Counted from the first letter of the stretch, positions 16,211 through 24,103 are shown. The stretch is DNA of 64,000 bases from Alteribacter aurantiacus DSM 18675 (GCF_000429705.1 NZ_AUCJ01000012.1:1-64000), one strand, 5' to 3'. The notes: generated from the letters alone by a model not told the origin. Translations and numbers: made by a program.

Positions 16211-16640
16211 AACGGTGACCAATCCCCTTTCCAAAAGAAAAAACAGCAAGTGCAAACACAAGACCGGCTGCGATCGCTCCGGCTCTTAACATCGTTTCAA
16301 CCCCATACTCAAGCCCCGTTAAATATTCACCATCTACAAAGGCAAGCATGGTGAAGTAAGCACGACTTCCCGGCACGAGTGGCAATATCCCAGGAATGGC
16401 AAGGGTCGTTACAGGGATCCTCACATACCTTGCCAAAAAGTGAGCGATTAACGCTGCTGTTAAGGATGCCATGGCCGTTGAAAATACAGGTGAAGCGCCA
16501 AAATATAGGCCTCCACTTAACACGGTATAAGCAACAACTCCGATTCCTCCACCTAATAAAAGCGCTCGCTTTGGTACACTGAAGATCACACCGAACCCCA
16601 CTGTTGCAATAAAACAAATAATTAATTCAATAAAAAACAT
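16194..16640 (-). CDS. Threonine/serine exporter family, small subunit (YjjB-like)
   Basis: A 149-residue membrane protein with about four to five hydrophobic segments (IELIICFIATVGFGVIF, ALLLGGGIGVVAYTV and others). It carries the family hallmark IPGILPLVPGSRAYF in the middle. It corresponds to the C-terminal half of ThrE or to E. coli YjjB, which works with YjjP as a carboxylate exporter. The ATG at 16640 has AAAGGAG upstream. The YjjP-like partner is directly upstream, separated by a 44-bp hairpin. Substrate is unknown. The pair is not found between tilS and the kinase in B. subtilis. Confidence 0.85.
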   Translation of the reverse strand: MFFIELIICFIATVGFGVIFSVPKRALLLGGGIGVVAYTVLSGGLYFGASPVFSTAMASLTAALIAHFLARYVRIPVTTLAIPGILPLVPGSRAYFTMLAFVDGEYLTGLEYGVETMLRAGAIAAGLVFALAVFSFGKGIGHRYETSR

Positions 16641-16659
16641 GCGTCCCGCTCCTTTCGTC

Positions 16660-16703
16660 AAAGATAATGAAAAAATTCAAAACCCAATTTTTTCATTATC
16701 TTT
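16660..16703. repeat. 44-bp palindrome between the exporter subunits (divergent family member)
   Basis: AAAGATAATGAAAAAATT (16660-16677) pairs perfectly with 16686-16703 around the 8-nt loop CAAAACCC. The 18+8+18 geometry and the ATGAAAAA core match the hairpins at 5782 and 49020, so I read it as an older member of that family. Flanks CGTC and CATC are similar but not identical. If it is removed, the YjjP stop falls directly before the AAAGGAG of the YjjB-like gene. Confidence 0.7.
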
Positions 16704-16705
16704 CA

Positions 16706-17461
16706 TCAGAGAAATAAGGAGATGGCAAATGCCACACCACTTGCGATCGACAACGATGTAAGAAGCGCTTCCGCACCTCTACTTACTCCTGCAACCAAAT
16801 CACCACTCATCAAGTCCCTTACAGCGTTCGTTAACGGAACACCTGGAACAAGAGGCATCAATGATCCGATGACAATTTGGTTGATATTATCTCCCACTCC
16901 GAAAAAAACAAGAGCAATAGCAACTGAACCACCGATAAAAGCCGCCATGAATTCAGCCGCAAAACGGACTTTTAAGTAACGCTCAAACTCAACGACCGTG
17001 ATGCTCGTTAAAATCGCAGCGATAAAGGCGGGTAACAGGTCTGGCCAATCACCGCCAAATAGAAATGAAAAGCCGCTTCCCGCAATTCCCGCGCTCAAAT
17101 GAATGAGCCATAACGGATATGGAACCGAAGCTTTGGCGATATCCTCGAGCTTCGCCTCTGCCGTTTCTACATCAAGTTCGCCCGAAACGAATTCTCTTGA
17201 TACTTGATTCACTTCAGTCACTTTGTTCAAGTCTTGAAGTCTGTCATCCACACGCACCATCTGCATATGGTCATCTTTTCCTTCTTCCTCAAAGGAAAGG
17301 AAGATTCCCGTCGTTGTAGCAAAGCAGTGCACGTTTTTCATAGATGCTGCTTTTGCCATCCGTTCCAACGTCTCCTCTACCCGGTATGTTTCAGCTCCGT
17401 TCGTGAGCATGATTTCACCGGCTAACAGGCATATGTCCATGACTTTATCCGATTTCCCCAT
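16706..17461 (-). CDS. Threonine/serine exporter family, large subunit (YjjP-like)
   Basis: A 251-residue protein of the ThrE N-terminal family (formerly DUF1212). A soluble N-terminal part includes ICLLAGEIMLTNGAETYRVEETL and the ATTTGIFLSF stretch. About five membrane segments follow, with SLMPLVPGVPLTNAVRDLMSGD as the family signature (about residue 195). The ATG at 17461 has GGAGG 6 nt upstream; the longer frame lacks support. It should form a transporter with the downstream YjjB-like protein. Export of threonine/serine or dicarboxylates is known for relatives, and the substrate here cannot be told from sequence. Confidence 0.87.
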   Translation of the reverse strand: MGKSDKVMDICLLAGEIMLTNGAETYRVEETLERMAKAASMKNVHCFATTTGIFLSFEEEGKDDHMQMVRVDDRLQDLNKVTEVNQVSREFVSGELDVETAEAKLEDIAKASVPYPLWLIHLSAGIAGSGFSFLFGGDWPDLLPAFIAAILTSITVVEFERYLKVRFAAEFMAAFIGGSVAIALVFFGVGDNINQIVIGSLMPLVPGVPLTNAVRDLMSGDLVAGVSRGAEALLTSLSIASGVAFAISLFL

Positions 17462-17489
17462 GGTTTGCCTCCTTGCACGATCTTCTTTG

Positions 17490-18497
17490 CTACATGATTT
17501 GTCCAACTAAGTATAGAACATAAGCAAGAAGAAGGAAAGAGGCTACAAGGACGGTTTCACCTATACCAGATGAGCGCTTCTGTTGGCGCCGGACTCTCTT
17601 TTTATAAGATTTGCGATTGACTGTCGCACTTTCTTTATTTATAACCGGACTCCTCTTCTTAACCATGTGTTTTTCAGGTGAAAAAGACGTGTGTCCGATG
17701 AGCTCTGTTAGGTCTTTTCTCATGTGAAGCGCATCATGATAGCTTCCGGTAAGGGCTTTTTTAATCACGCTCGAATACGCTGTGAGCATGGATGTTTGAC
17801 TAACTTGAGTAAGCAAGTACTTGAGATTGTCCTTATCCTTCCTCTCTAGCCTAGAAGGATAAGCGCAGTTAATCATAATCATACCTACTGCAAATAAGTC
17901 GTACGTAGGCTCTGCTTTGCGGCTCCCAAGCCCCCAGTATCCTCGATCAAAAAACTCCGTATATTCTTTAATTGATCGACCAAGCTTTGTCGTTCCACCT
18001 ACATCAAACCACCGCACCCTAACCGGTGGTCCTGTCATAAGTAAATTTTCAGGTTTCAAGTCCCCAAAAGCCCACCCTGCAAGGTGAAGGCGATCAAGGT
18101 CTCCAAGCAACTGAATAATTGTGATCCCAATCCATTCCCCACCACGGCTTCTTAAAAAAGGGATTACTTCTTCCCCCTTTATATACTCCATGACATAGAA
18201 AGGATATGTCCCGCTAGTCGTTTCAACATCATCCACATCGATGAGAGAAGGCCCAAGGTGATCTCCTTGGACCTTTGAAAAGTGCTTTAATACATTCACT
18301 TCTGATGTGATGGACATGGCATCTTGTCCCACTTTAAGCGCAGCCAAGCCAGCCTTTGTATCAGCGAGGTAAACAGTACCCGTGGCCCCCCGTCCCAGCT
18401 CCTTTATAATATGATACTGGTTTTTATGCCACTTACCGATCAATCTTTGATCATTATATAGTTTACATCCCTGTTTCTTCGAGATCGGTTCTCTCAT
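17490..18497 (-). CDS. Membrane-anchored serine/threonine kinase (YabT-like)
   Basis: Eukaryotic-type kinase. The glycine loop GRGATGTVYLA is near residue 35 and the ATP lysine is in AALKVG (about 54). The catalytic loop reads FGDLKPENLL (about 145), lacking the usual HRD histidine, and the DFG position reads DVGG. A basic stretch (KSYKKRVRRQQKR) precedes a single C-terminal membrane segment (about residues 310-330). B. subtilis YabT, at the same locus, is a sporulation kinase stimulated by DNA that phosphorylates RecA. The ATG at 18497 has GAGGT 8 nt upstream and overlaps the VWA gene by 35 nt. Confidence 0.88.
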   Translation of the reverse strand: MREPISKKQGCKLYNDQRLIGKWHKNQYHIIKELGRGATGTVYLADTKAGLAALKVGQDAMSITSEVNVLKHFSKVQGDHLGPSLIDVDDVETTSGTYPFYVMEYIKGEEVIPFLRSRGGEWIGITIIQLLGDLDRLHLAGWAFGDLKPENLLMTGPPVRVRWFDVGGTTKLGRSIKEYTEFFDRGYWGLGSRKAEPTYDLFAVGMIMINCAYPSRLERKDKDNLKYLLTQVSQTSMLTAYSSVIKKALTGSYHDALHMRKDLTELIGHTSFSPEKHMVKKRSPVINKESATVNRKSYKKRVRRQQKRSSGIGETVLVASFLLLAYVLYLVGQIM

Positions 18498-19200
18498 CTC
18501 GTTCGACCTCAATTCTGTCCATCCGCTTATAGAAGATATGAAGCGCTTCTTGAAGTGCCGGTCCTGTCGGTGTCAATCCGCCTGGAGTAAGCTTTTTAAA
18601 CACACCTGAAAGGGAGTCCAAGTGCGGGGTCCACCCTAATCTCTTCTCCACATCTTGTCGTTTTCCCGGGAACGAATAAAGGGAGAATTGATTAGCCCCT
18701 GTTCGGGACCGCAAACTTACGCTCAAATCAATCAATGCTTCTTGCACCATCGGCAACTTCTTGGTCATGCTCGCACTCGTATCTACTAATATGAGCACTT
18801 CAAGGTCCATCGTTTCACCAAGATCATCAACCACTTCCACAACCTGTCCCCTTTTTGCCGGAGACAAATCTTCCAACTCATGCTCTTCACCTAGAATTTG
18901 CTGAAGCTCCTTATTCACCACCCCTTGAATGGTTTGCGTCATCGCTTTTCGAGTGACCATCTGAACCGTCTGCGAGAGCTGTTTCGCATAAACGATTTGA
19001 CTAATGCCACCACCGGACGAAGCGATCTGCTCCACCTCATTTAATCCATGCTCACCATGCTGAGACTCTTCTAAAATACCAATTACATTTACCGTAATTC
19101 CTTGCTCTTTCATAAGAGCTGCAATGGCAACAGGGTCTCCCCCTGCGTTTGAACAACCGTCCGTCAACAACAATACCTGCCTAAGCGTACCTTTCTTCAT
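18463..19200 (-). CDS. von Willebrand factor type A domain protein (YabS-like)
   Basis: A 245-residue protein of unknown function, at the yabS position between spoIIE and the kinase gene. The N-terminal third has a LLLTDGCSNAGGDP motif. A VWA domain starts near residue 130 with the MIDAS motif LVDTSASMTKK, followed by LSGVFKKLTPGGLTPTGPAL, which supplies the threonine of the metal site. The ATG at 19200 has GGAGGGG 6 nt upstream. No signal peptide is apparent. Overlap with the kinase start suggests that the two proteins act together, which is inference. Confidence 0.85.
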   Translation of the reverse strand: MKKGTLRQVLLLTDGCSNAGGDPVAIAALMKEQGITVNVIGILEESQHGEHGLNEVEQIASSGGGISQIVYAKQLSQTVQMVTRKAMTQTIQGVVNKELQQILGEEHELEDLSPAKRGQVVEVVDDLGETMDLEVLILVDTSASMTKKLPMVQEALIDLSVSLRSRTGANQFSLYSFPGKRQDVEKRLGWTPHLDSLSGVFKKLTPGGLTPTGPALQEALHIFYKRMDRIEVERDERTDLEETGM

Positions 19201-19256
19201 CTCTTTCCCCTCCAAATGATAAAACTAGTATCATCATTTACAAGAATGAAAGAGAA

Positions 19257-19440
19257 TATACAACGAAAGGCGGAATCAAGCGCTTAGCTCCGTCAGGCGT
19301 TTTAGGACGGCAACGGAAGTCGCTTCTCAGACTTCCTTTGACGGCATCAAACGACCCCGAGGAGCTGCTTGATGCAGCCGGACATGAGAAAGGTGTAATC
19401 GGCTTGCTCACGAGCGATTAAAGAAACTTGACTTATCGCC
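19257..19440. repeat. Dispersed intergenic repeat with GAAGTC hairpin, copy 1
   Basis: Contains TCCGTCAGGCGTTTTAGGAC (19295-19314), then GGAAGTC-GCTTCTCA-GACTTCC, a hairpin. The same module recurs about 325 bp away in copy 2. The left part (AAGGCGGAATCAAGCGCTT) resembles repeats that I know to be abundant in Bacillaceae intergenic DNA. No gene is seen. Confidence 0.55.
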
Positions 19441-19496
19441 AATTGGTGGCGAAAGTCATAGTTGATATTATACTTTTATCCATTTTTATTATTTCA

Positions 19497-19700
19497 AGAA
19501 AGTACAAGCACTTTGGACCGGCTGATTGAAGCCGCTTTTCAGGCTTCTTCAGACGTGACAAAGTGACCTCGAGCTCGTAGCCGATGGAACCAGACATCAC
19601 TTCCGAAGTAGTAACGTGATCCGTCAGACGTTTTAGGACGGCAACGGAAGTCGCTTTCCAGAGACTTCCTACACTGGAGCATTTCTGATTGAGAGGCTGA
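19497..19700. repeat. Dispersed intergenic repeat with GAAGTC hairpin, copy 2
   Basis: TCCGTCAGACGTTTTAGGAC (19621-19640) followed by GGAAGTC-GCTTTCCAGA-GACTTCC repeats the module of copy 1 with a few changes. A related hairpin, GAAGCC-GCTTTTCA-GGCTTC, lies at about 19528-19547, so three hairpins with similar GCTTYTCA-type loops occur within about 360 bp. Confidence 0.55.
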
Positions 19701-19728
19701 CAAAAGGACGTCTCCTTGTGCCTTCCCA

Positions 19729-20058
19729 CTACCCCATCATGCTCGCCAGATAAAGAAGAGGAATAATCCTTATCGCAAATGCTGCCATTTCTCTCGGTGG
19801 TCCTACCGGCCATATCACAAAAAGGCGGTACGTGCCTGGGGCAATCACGTCACTGAACCTTCCTTTTACGTTTAACAGATTTTCCTTCACCGATATGGCA
19901 CTCACCCACCCGGGGTAAACCGACAGGGCTTTTTTGCCCTCCAGCGACACTCGTAATCTTTTCTCCGGGCTAACGTTGGCAAACACCGCATACGTCCTAA
20001 AAGCAAACACTCGAATCAACCATTCTCGTAACGTTAGAAACATGTTGGATTTTTCCAT
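19729..20058 (-). CDS. Small orphan protein of unknown function
   Basis: A 109-residue frame that I do not recognise. It begins MEKSNMFLTLREWLIRVFAF and ends in a hydrophobic stretch (AAFAIRIIPLLYLASMMG). The middle looks beta-rich. Support for expression is good: GGAGGTG lies 10 nt upstream of the ATG at 20058, and a promoter-like pair (TTGGCA, 17 nt, TTATAA) lies about 100 nt further up. It sits alone between spoIIE and the VWA gene. Its short length and lack of homology in memory leave room for it being chance or a decayed gene. Confidence 0.45.
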   Translation of the reverse strand: MEKSNMFLTLREWLIRVFAFRTYAVFANVSPEKRLRVSLEGKKALSVYPGWVSAISVKENLLNVKGRFSDVIAPGTYRLFVIWPVGPPREMAAFAIRIIPLLYLASMMG

Positions 20059-20158
20059 TATTTCTTCCACCTCCGAAGGTTTTTCCGCTCATTAGCGGCC
20101 ATGCTGTTTGCTTTTCGTGGTCGTCTTGATTTGCATTAATTATGAATTATGATCCTAC

Positions 20159-20187
20159 TTATAAATGCCTATTTAATTATTTGCCAA
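20159..20187 (-). promoter_or_regulatory. Predicted sigma-A promoter for the orphan gene
   Basis: TTGGCA (20182-20187) and TTATAA (20159-20164) on the minus strand are separated by 17 nt in AT-rich DNA. Confidence 0.4.
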
Positions 20188-20304
20188 TAAAGAGAGATCG
20201 CCACAAAACGTTTCGTTACCCTGAATCACCGGCCACCCCCGGGATTCTCCGGACTCTGTTTCTCTCGTCGATTCTCTTTGTTCGTTTATATTGCCCTTCT
20301 CACG

Positions 20305-20331
20305 CTAACCTGGCTCATAGTACCTTGACAT
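20305..20331 (-). other. Eight-codon minigene with a strong ribosome binding site
   Basis: AGGAGGTGA precedes the ATG at 20331 by 7 nt, but the frame closes after MSRYYEPG with TAG. Beyond that single stop the same frame stays open for about 38 more codons. It lies 66 nt past the spoIIE stop codon. It may be a leader peptide, or the remains of a gene carrying an amber mutation. Confidence 0.25.
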
Positions 20332-20396
20332 GCAGATTTCACCTCCTGTATCTGATCAAAGACCCGCTTTTCTTTAACATCCGTTGGCTCGCATCC

Positions 20397-22880
20397 TTAG
20401 CTGGATGATTTAGCGAACGCCTTTTCTTCAAAGGCGACCGGAATGGTAGCCCATTTTGGTAAATGGTGGTCAATTCGGGCTACGACCACCGTCATATCGT
20501 CATGAATCCCTCCTCCTTCTCGAATGACACGTTCCATCAGCAGATCAGCAACTTCCTGAGGGTCATTCGTTTTCATTTCATTAATCACGCGCTTCATCCA
20601 CACCTCCCTGTTTTCAATATTCGCAGGACCATCAAAGATGCCGTCACTCATCATGATGAGAAGGTCCCCGCTTTTTAATTGCTCATTAACCACATCCACC
20701 TCCACGTCAGTAATCATTCCAATTGGCAAATTACCCGATTCAATCATCTTCACCTGCCTTCCACGTTTTAAGAAACTAGGAATGGATCCTACCTTTAAGA
20801 ACTTAGCTGATGCATCTTGCATATCTATCATCACCAGATCAAGAGTCGAGAACATCTCCTCTTCCGACCTGAGTGCTAACACAGAGTTAATCGATTTGAT
20901 GGCGACCGTTTCTTCAATCCCGGATCGCAAAATATTTTTTAACAGCTCAATCGTGTCGTTACTTTCCAGGTGCGCTCGTTTCCCGTTACCCATCCCGTCA
21001 CTGATGGCAAGAGCGTATTTTCCCGCACCAAGCTCCATCGTTGAATAGCTGTCCCCAGAAATCCACTTGCCCCCTTTTGCCGTTTGTGATGCACCTGTTG
21101 AAACAACGTATTGCTTGGCCGAACCAAACACGAGTCTCTCCGCTCCACCTGCAAGGGAGGCCTTTTCCGTATGTTTAACCACAATGGTTTCTTTCAATAT
21201 ATGGGAAAGGAGTGGTGCAATCACCTTTTCTCCTTCGTTATATTCGTTATGAGAAATGATCATCTCGATATCCACGTTTCCATTATCGAGAGAGTACACT
21301 TCCACTTGCTCCACTTCGACGCCGGCTTTTGTGAGGGATCGGCTGATTTGTTCCTCTTGAAGTTCATGGGTCTTTTGTTCTCGTTGAATATCTTTTGCAA
21401 AGTCCTCCATGACCTTTGACACACCTCTTAGCTGATCGGCCACAAGCCTCCTGCTCTCGATAATTTGCTTGCGAAGCTGCTTGTTGGCATGAATCTGGCC
21501 AATTTCATCTTTCACAGCCCGAATCACTTTGTCGTGCTTAATACAATGATTATGGAGATCACTCATGAGACGCCGATCATGCACGTCATTATTGGTCTCC
21601 ACCTCTTGCATCGTGCGTTCCATAATGTTGTACGTCTCCGAGAACTTACGTGTCCAACATTGATGTTTTTTCATACACGTTTGACACGTCTTTTCCGTTA
21701 CTTTACTGAGGAAAAGATCGACGTCACGCCCCTGCTCTTTTCCAGGATCCTCTGCACTTACGTCTGAAAAGCTATTTGAAAGCGTGTAAAAAAGCCGGGA
21801 GAACTGCTCTACTTTACCCGCTGTTAAATCACGGATCTTTCTAAGGTATTGCTGTTGCTCCACCGCATGCTCTGCCGTTCCTGGTATATAGCGCGCAATG
21901 TGCTCGATCCACTTCTTCGGTGTAACAAGGAAGATCGCAATGGCAACACCCGTTTCCATCATGGAGATACTCAAGGTACTCTGATTGTCACCGTACATCC
22001 CCATCAATCCGGTTCCAATTAGCAGCCCCATACACACCCCGATTTTTTTACCCTCTTTCAAAAGTCCACCGAGCAGTCCGGAAAAGGCCAGTAAGCTCAT
22101 ATGAAACAAATTCGCCACATTTGCAAGGCTCAAGATAAGCCCGACTACCACCCCTACGGTGGATCCAATCGCTGCCCCACCTACGAAGGCGAATACGAGA
22201 ACAAGGTATCTCGCTATAATGAATTCAACAGATAGATTATATAAAAGCCATCCGACGGTTCCCGTCATGACTGAAGCAAGGAAGATCACAATACTCACAA
22301 TTTCCTCGTGTCGTAAAGACATCTTGTTCTTTCGTTCAAACAAGATGGGAATACTTTGGAAAAAGATCAAGGTTACTACAAGAGCAAGACCCGCTTCTAC
22401 TCCTGCTATCATGGCGCCATAAGAAGAGAAGCCTTCTTGAATGGATATAGTAGAAAACCTCACTGTGGCCACCGTGATAAAAACCGTTAATGGAATCAAG
22501 TTACTCTGTGGCCTCATGGCTGTTATGATTCTGTGTAAAATTAAGTAGGTCATCGTCGCTCCTATCGCATAGGCAGCAAACGTAATCGAGATCGTTGCCG
22601 CTCCCGCCCACAGAGCAAGAAGCGCCCACTTCGCTTTCGACTTTTGCCAATGAAGCATCACAGCCAAGAAGGGAACAACAAATGGTAGTAAGTGCATTAG
22701 AATTACAGCTCGTCCGAGCAAGAATCCGATTAATATAATCCAAAACGTTCTCTTTGCATCTTTTACACTCGGCTTTTCAAGAAAGGCTACCATCCTCTTG
22801 GAAAGGCGGGAGAATGGTTTATTTGGTATTGGGATCGCCGAGGTTTGGCTGGTTGCACGATACGTAAGTCGTCCTAACAT
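20397..22880 (-). CDS. spoIIE: Stage II sporulation protein E, serine phosphatase
   Basis: Membrane phosphatase that dephosphorylates SpoIIAA and so activates sigma-F in the forespore; it also localises to the polar septum with FtsZ. About ten membrane segments occupy roughly residues 45-325. The central region (about 340-580) has a cysteine cluster, CQTCMKKHQCW, and coiled-coil segments. The C-terminal PP2C domain (about 590-810) has SDGMGNG, SGDLLIMMSDGIFDG and HDDMTVVVARI with the metal-binding aspartates. The length of 827 matches B. subtilis. AGGTGG precedes the ATG by 9 nt. Confidence 0.97.
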   Translation of the reverse strand: MLGRLTYRATSQTSAIPIPNKPFSRLSKRMVAFLEKPSVKDAKRTFWIILIGFLLGRAVILMHLLPFVVPFLAVMLHWQKSKAKWALLALWAGAATISITFAAYAIGATMTYLILHRIITAMRPQSNLIPLTVFITVATVRFSTISIQEGFSSYGAMIAGVEAGLALVVTLIFFQSIPILFERKNKMSLRHEEIVSIVIFLASVMTGTVGWLLYNLSVEFIIARYLVLVFAFVGGAAIGSTVGVVVGLILSLANVANLFHMSLLAFSGLLGGLLKEGKKIGVCMGLLIGTGLMGMYGDNQSTLSISMMETGVAIAIFLVTPKKWIEHIARYIPGTAEHAVEQQQYLRKIRDLTAGKVEQFSRLFYTLSNSFSDVSAEDPGKEQGRDVDLFLSKVTEKTCQTCMKKHQCWTRKFSETYNIMERTMQEVETNNDVHDRRLMSDLHNHCIKHDKVIRAVKDEIGQIHANKQLRKQIIESRRLVADQLRGVSKVMEDFAKDIQREQKTHELQEEQISRSLTKAGVEVEQVEVYSLDNGNVDIEMIISHNEYNEGEKVIAPLLSHILKETIVVKHTEKASLAGGAERLVFGSAKQYVVSTGASQTAKGGKWISGDSYSTMELGAGKYALAISDGMGNGKRAHLESNDTIELLKNILRSGIEETVAIKSINSVLALRSEEEMFSTLDLVMIDMQDASAKFLKVGSIPSFLKRGRQVKMIESGNLPIGMITDVEVDVVNEQLKSGDLLIMMSDGIFDGPANIENREVWMKRVINEMKTNDPQEVADLLMERVIREGGGIHDDMTVVVARIDHHLPKWATIPVAFEEKAFAKSSS

Positions 22881-22913
22881 GTGTAAGCACCACCTGTTCC
22901 ATATAGTGGTAAC

Positions 22914-22980
22914 ATTATAAACATGTATTTTCTGAAGAATTTGTCAAAAGAACCTAAGTGTCAAAAAAAAGTGTTCGACG
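22914..22980 (-). promoter_or_regulatory. spoIIE promoter with Spo0A boxes
   Basis: TTGACA (complement of 22942-22947) and TATAAT (22914-22919) are separated by 22 nt, an unusually long spacer like those of the Spo0A-activated spoIIE and spoIIG promoters of B. subtilis. One-mismatch Spo0A boxes (consensus TGTCGAA) overlap the -35 (TGTCAAA, 22942-22948) and lie upstream at 22959-22965 (TGTCAAA) and 22974-22980 (TTCGACG). Confidence 0.75.
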
Positions 22981-23297
22981 GCTTTCATTCCTAAATCCAC
23001 TTCTTTTTCGGTTTTTCCCCACGCTGTACATTCACTCCGTCATTTGCTCAATTGAACTGAAATCGACCTCGCTTCTATACGCACCATGGATTTTGTGGAG
23101 TTTTAAGTAAAATGAAAATTCTGACAAAAGTTGGTGGAGATTGAAGTACACTTCTCATCTTTCTCTCTTTTTAGCAGAAAAAAAGAGGGTTGTTTTTCTT
23201 GAAAAAGGGTTTTTTTATCTTTTTAATTGTTCGGGGGGAGGTGGTTGATTCGGTTTTCGGGGTAGTAGGTGGGGGGCCGGATGGCGAGTTTTGATTT
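22981..23297. other. Intergenic region upstream of spoIIE
   Basis: This stretch contains AT-rich DNA and a small hairpin around 23167-23194 (CTCTTTTT...AAAAAGAG). No tRNA genes are visible, although B. subtilis has tRNA genes near spoIIE. Confidence 0.5.
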
Positions 23298-23472
23298 ATC
23301 AATCACTTTTTTCTCGTTATTCATCACTTTTAGATTTTATCAATCACTTTCATCGCGTTATCCATCACTTTCACAATTTATCAATCACTTTCCCCTCGTT
23401 ATCCATCACTTTCACAATTTATCAATCACTTTCCCCTCGTTATCCATCACTTTCACAATTTATCAATCACTT
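23298..23472 (-). repeat. Phased 20/21-nt repeat array downstream of yabR
   Basis: Nine cores of the form AT(C/T)(A/C)ATCACTT begin at 23298, 23319, 23339, 23360, 23380, 23401, 23421, 23442 and 23462. Spacings alternate 21 and 20 nt, so a 41-nt dimer is repeated about four times. On the transcribed strand the cores read AAGTGATTGAT and AAGTGATGGAT in alternation. The array starts 28 nt beyond the yabR terminator. An apparent 84-codon ORF across it is merely the repeat read as protein. Confidence 0.9.
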
Positions 23473-23499
23473 TCCCACCCCACCTACACCCATCCACAC

Positions 23500-23529
23500 A
23501 AAAAAACACCTACACTCGTGTAGGTGTTT
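23500..23529 (-). terminator. yabR terminator
   Basis: On the minus strand AACACCTACAC and GTGTAGGTGTT form a stem followed by TTTTTT. Confidence 0.95.
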
Positions 23530-23557
23530 CACTATTATATTTAATTAGCAGCAAGAG

Positions 23558-24031
23558 TTAGCGTTTCGTGCCACGACCCCCACGCTTTGATTCTGTCTGA
23601 CGCTTCAAAGAAGTTAGACGTTCTTCACTATCTTTTAGGAAACGGTTCATCTTGTCTTCAAAAGACATGGATCGTGGTCTTTGTTGACGCGGACCACCAC
23701 TTCCTCCACGGCGAGGTGGACGTCCTGAACCTGAACCCGATCCTGAACCTGAACCTGGTCCTGGTCTTCCGGAACTGGAGCTTTGTCCAACCGGCTTGTC
23801 TACTGCCTTGCGGATCGATAAGCCGATTTTCCCGTCACTTTCCACATTTAACACTTTCACTTCTACTTCGTCACCGACAGTGAGATGCTCATTGATGTCT
23901 TTAACATAGTTATCTGCCACTTCACTGATGTGGACAAGACCTGTTGAGCCTCCTGGGAGTTCAACGAACGCTCCAAAGTTAGTAATACCAGTGACTTTCC
24001 CTTTCAGCTTGCTGCCTACTTCAATCGACAT
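23558..24031 (-). CDS. yabR: S1 RNA-binding domain protein (YabR)
   Basis: A single S1 domain spans about residues 1-72 (VGSKLKGKVTGITNFGAFVEL, GLVHISEVADNYVKD, VKVLNVESDGKIGLSI). A low-complexity linker of alternating glycine and serine and an arginine-rich segment (about 85-120) follow, then a conserved SFEDKMNRFLKDSEERL helix. It is related to general stress protein 13 and B. subtilis YabR. AAGGAGG precedes the ATG. It is last in the yabP-yabQ-divIC-yabR cluster. The exact RNA target is unknown. Confidence 0.92.
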   Translation of the reverse strand: MSIEVGSKLKGKVTGITNFGAFVELPGGSTGLVHISEVADNYVKDINEHLTVGDEVEVKVLNVESDGKIGLSIRKAVDKPVGQSSSSGRPGPGSGSGSGSGSGRPPRRGGSGGPRQQRPRSMSFEDKMNRFLKDSEERLTSLKRQTESKRGGRGTKR

Positions 24032-24103
24032 GTAAAAAATGCTCCTCCTTGTATGTTGAAAAAATTCATATAGTTACATTATACCGATGAGAGAGGAATT
24101 GTG

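Noticed and set aside
19433..19813. 126-codon minus-strand ORF
   Set aside because: Runs through dispersed hairpin repeats and overlaps the better-supported orphan gene in another frame.
22881..23297. tRNA genes near spoIIE, as in B. subtilis
   Set aside because: No cloverleaf or TTCGA-type T-loop sequence is present on either strand.
23269..23548. Overlapping plus-strand ORFs of 84-85 codons
   Set aside because: They are the phased AT-rich array read as protein, without a ribosome binding site and in two frames at once.
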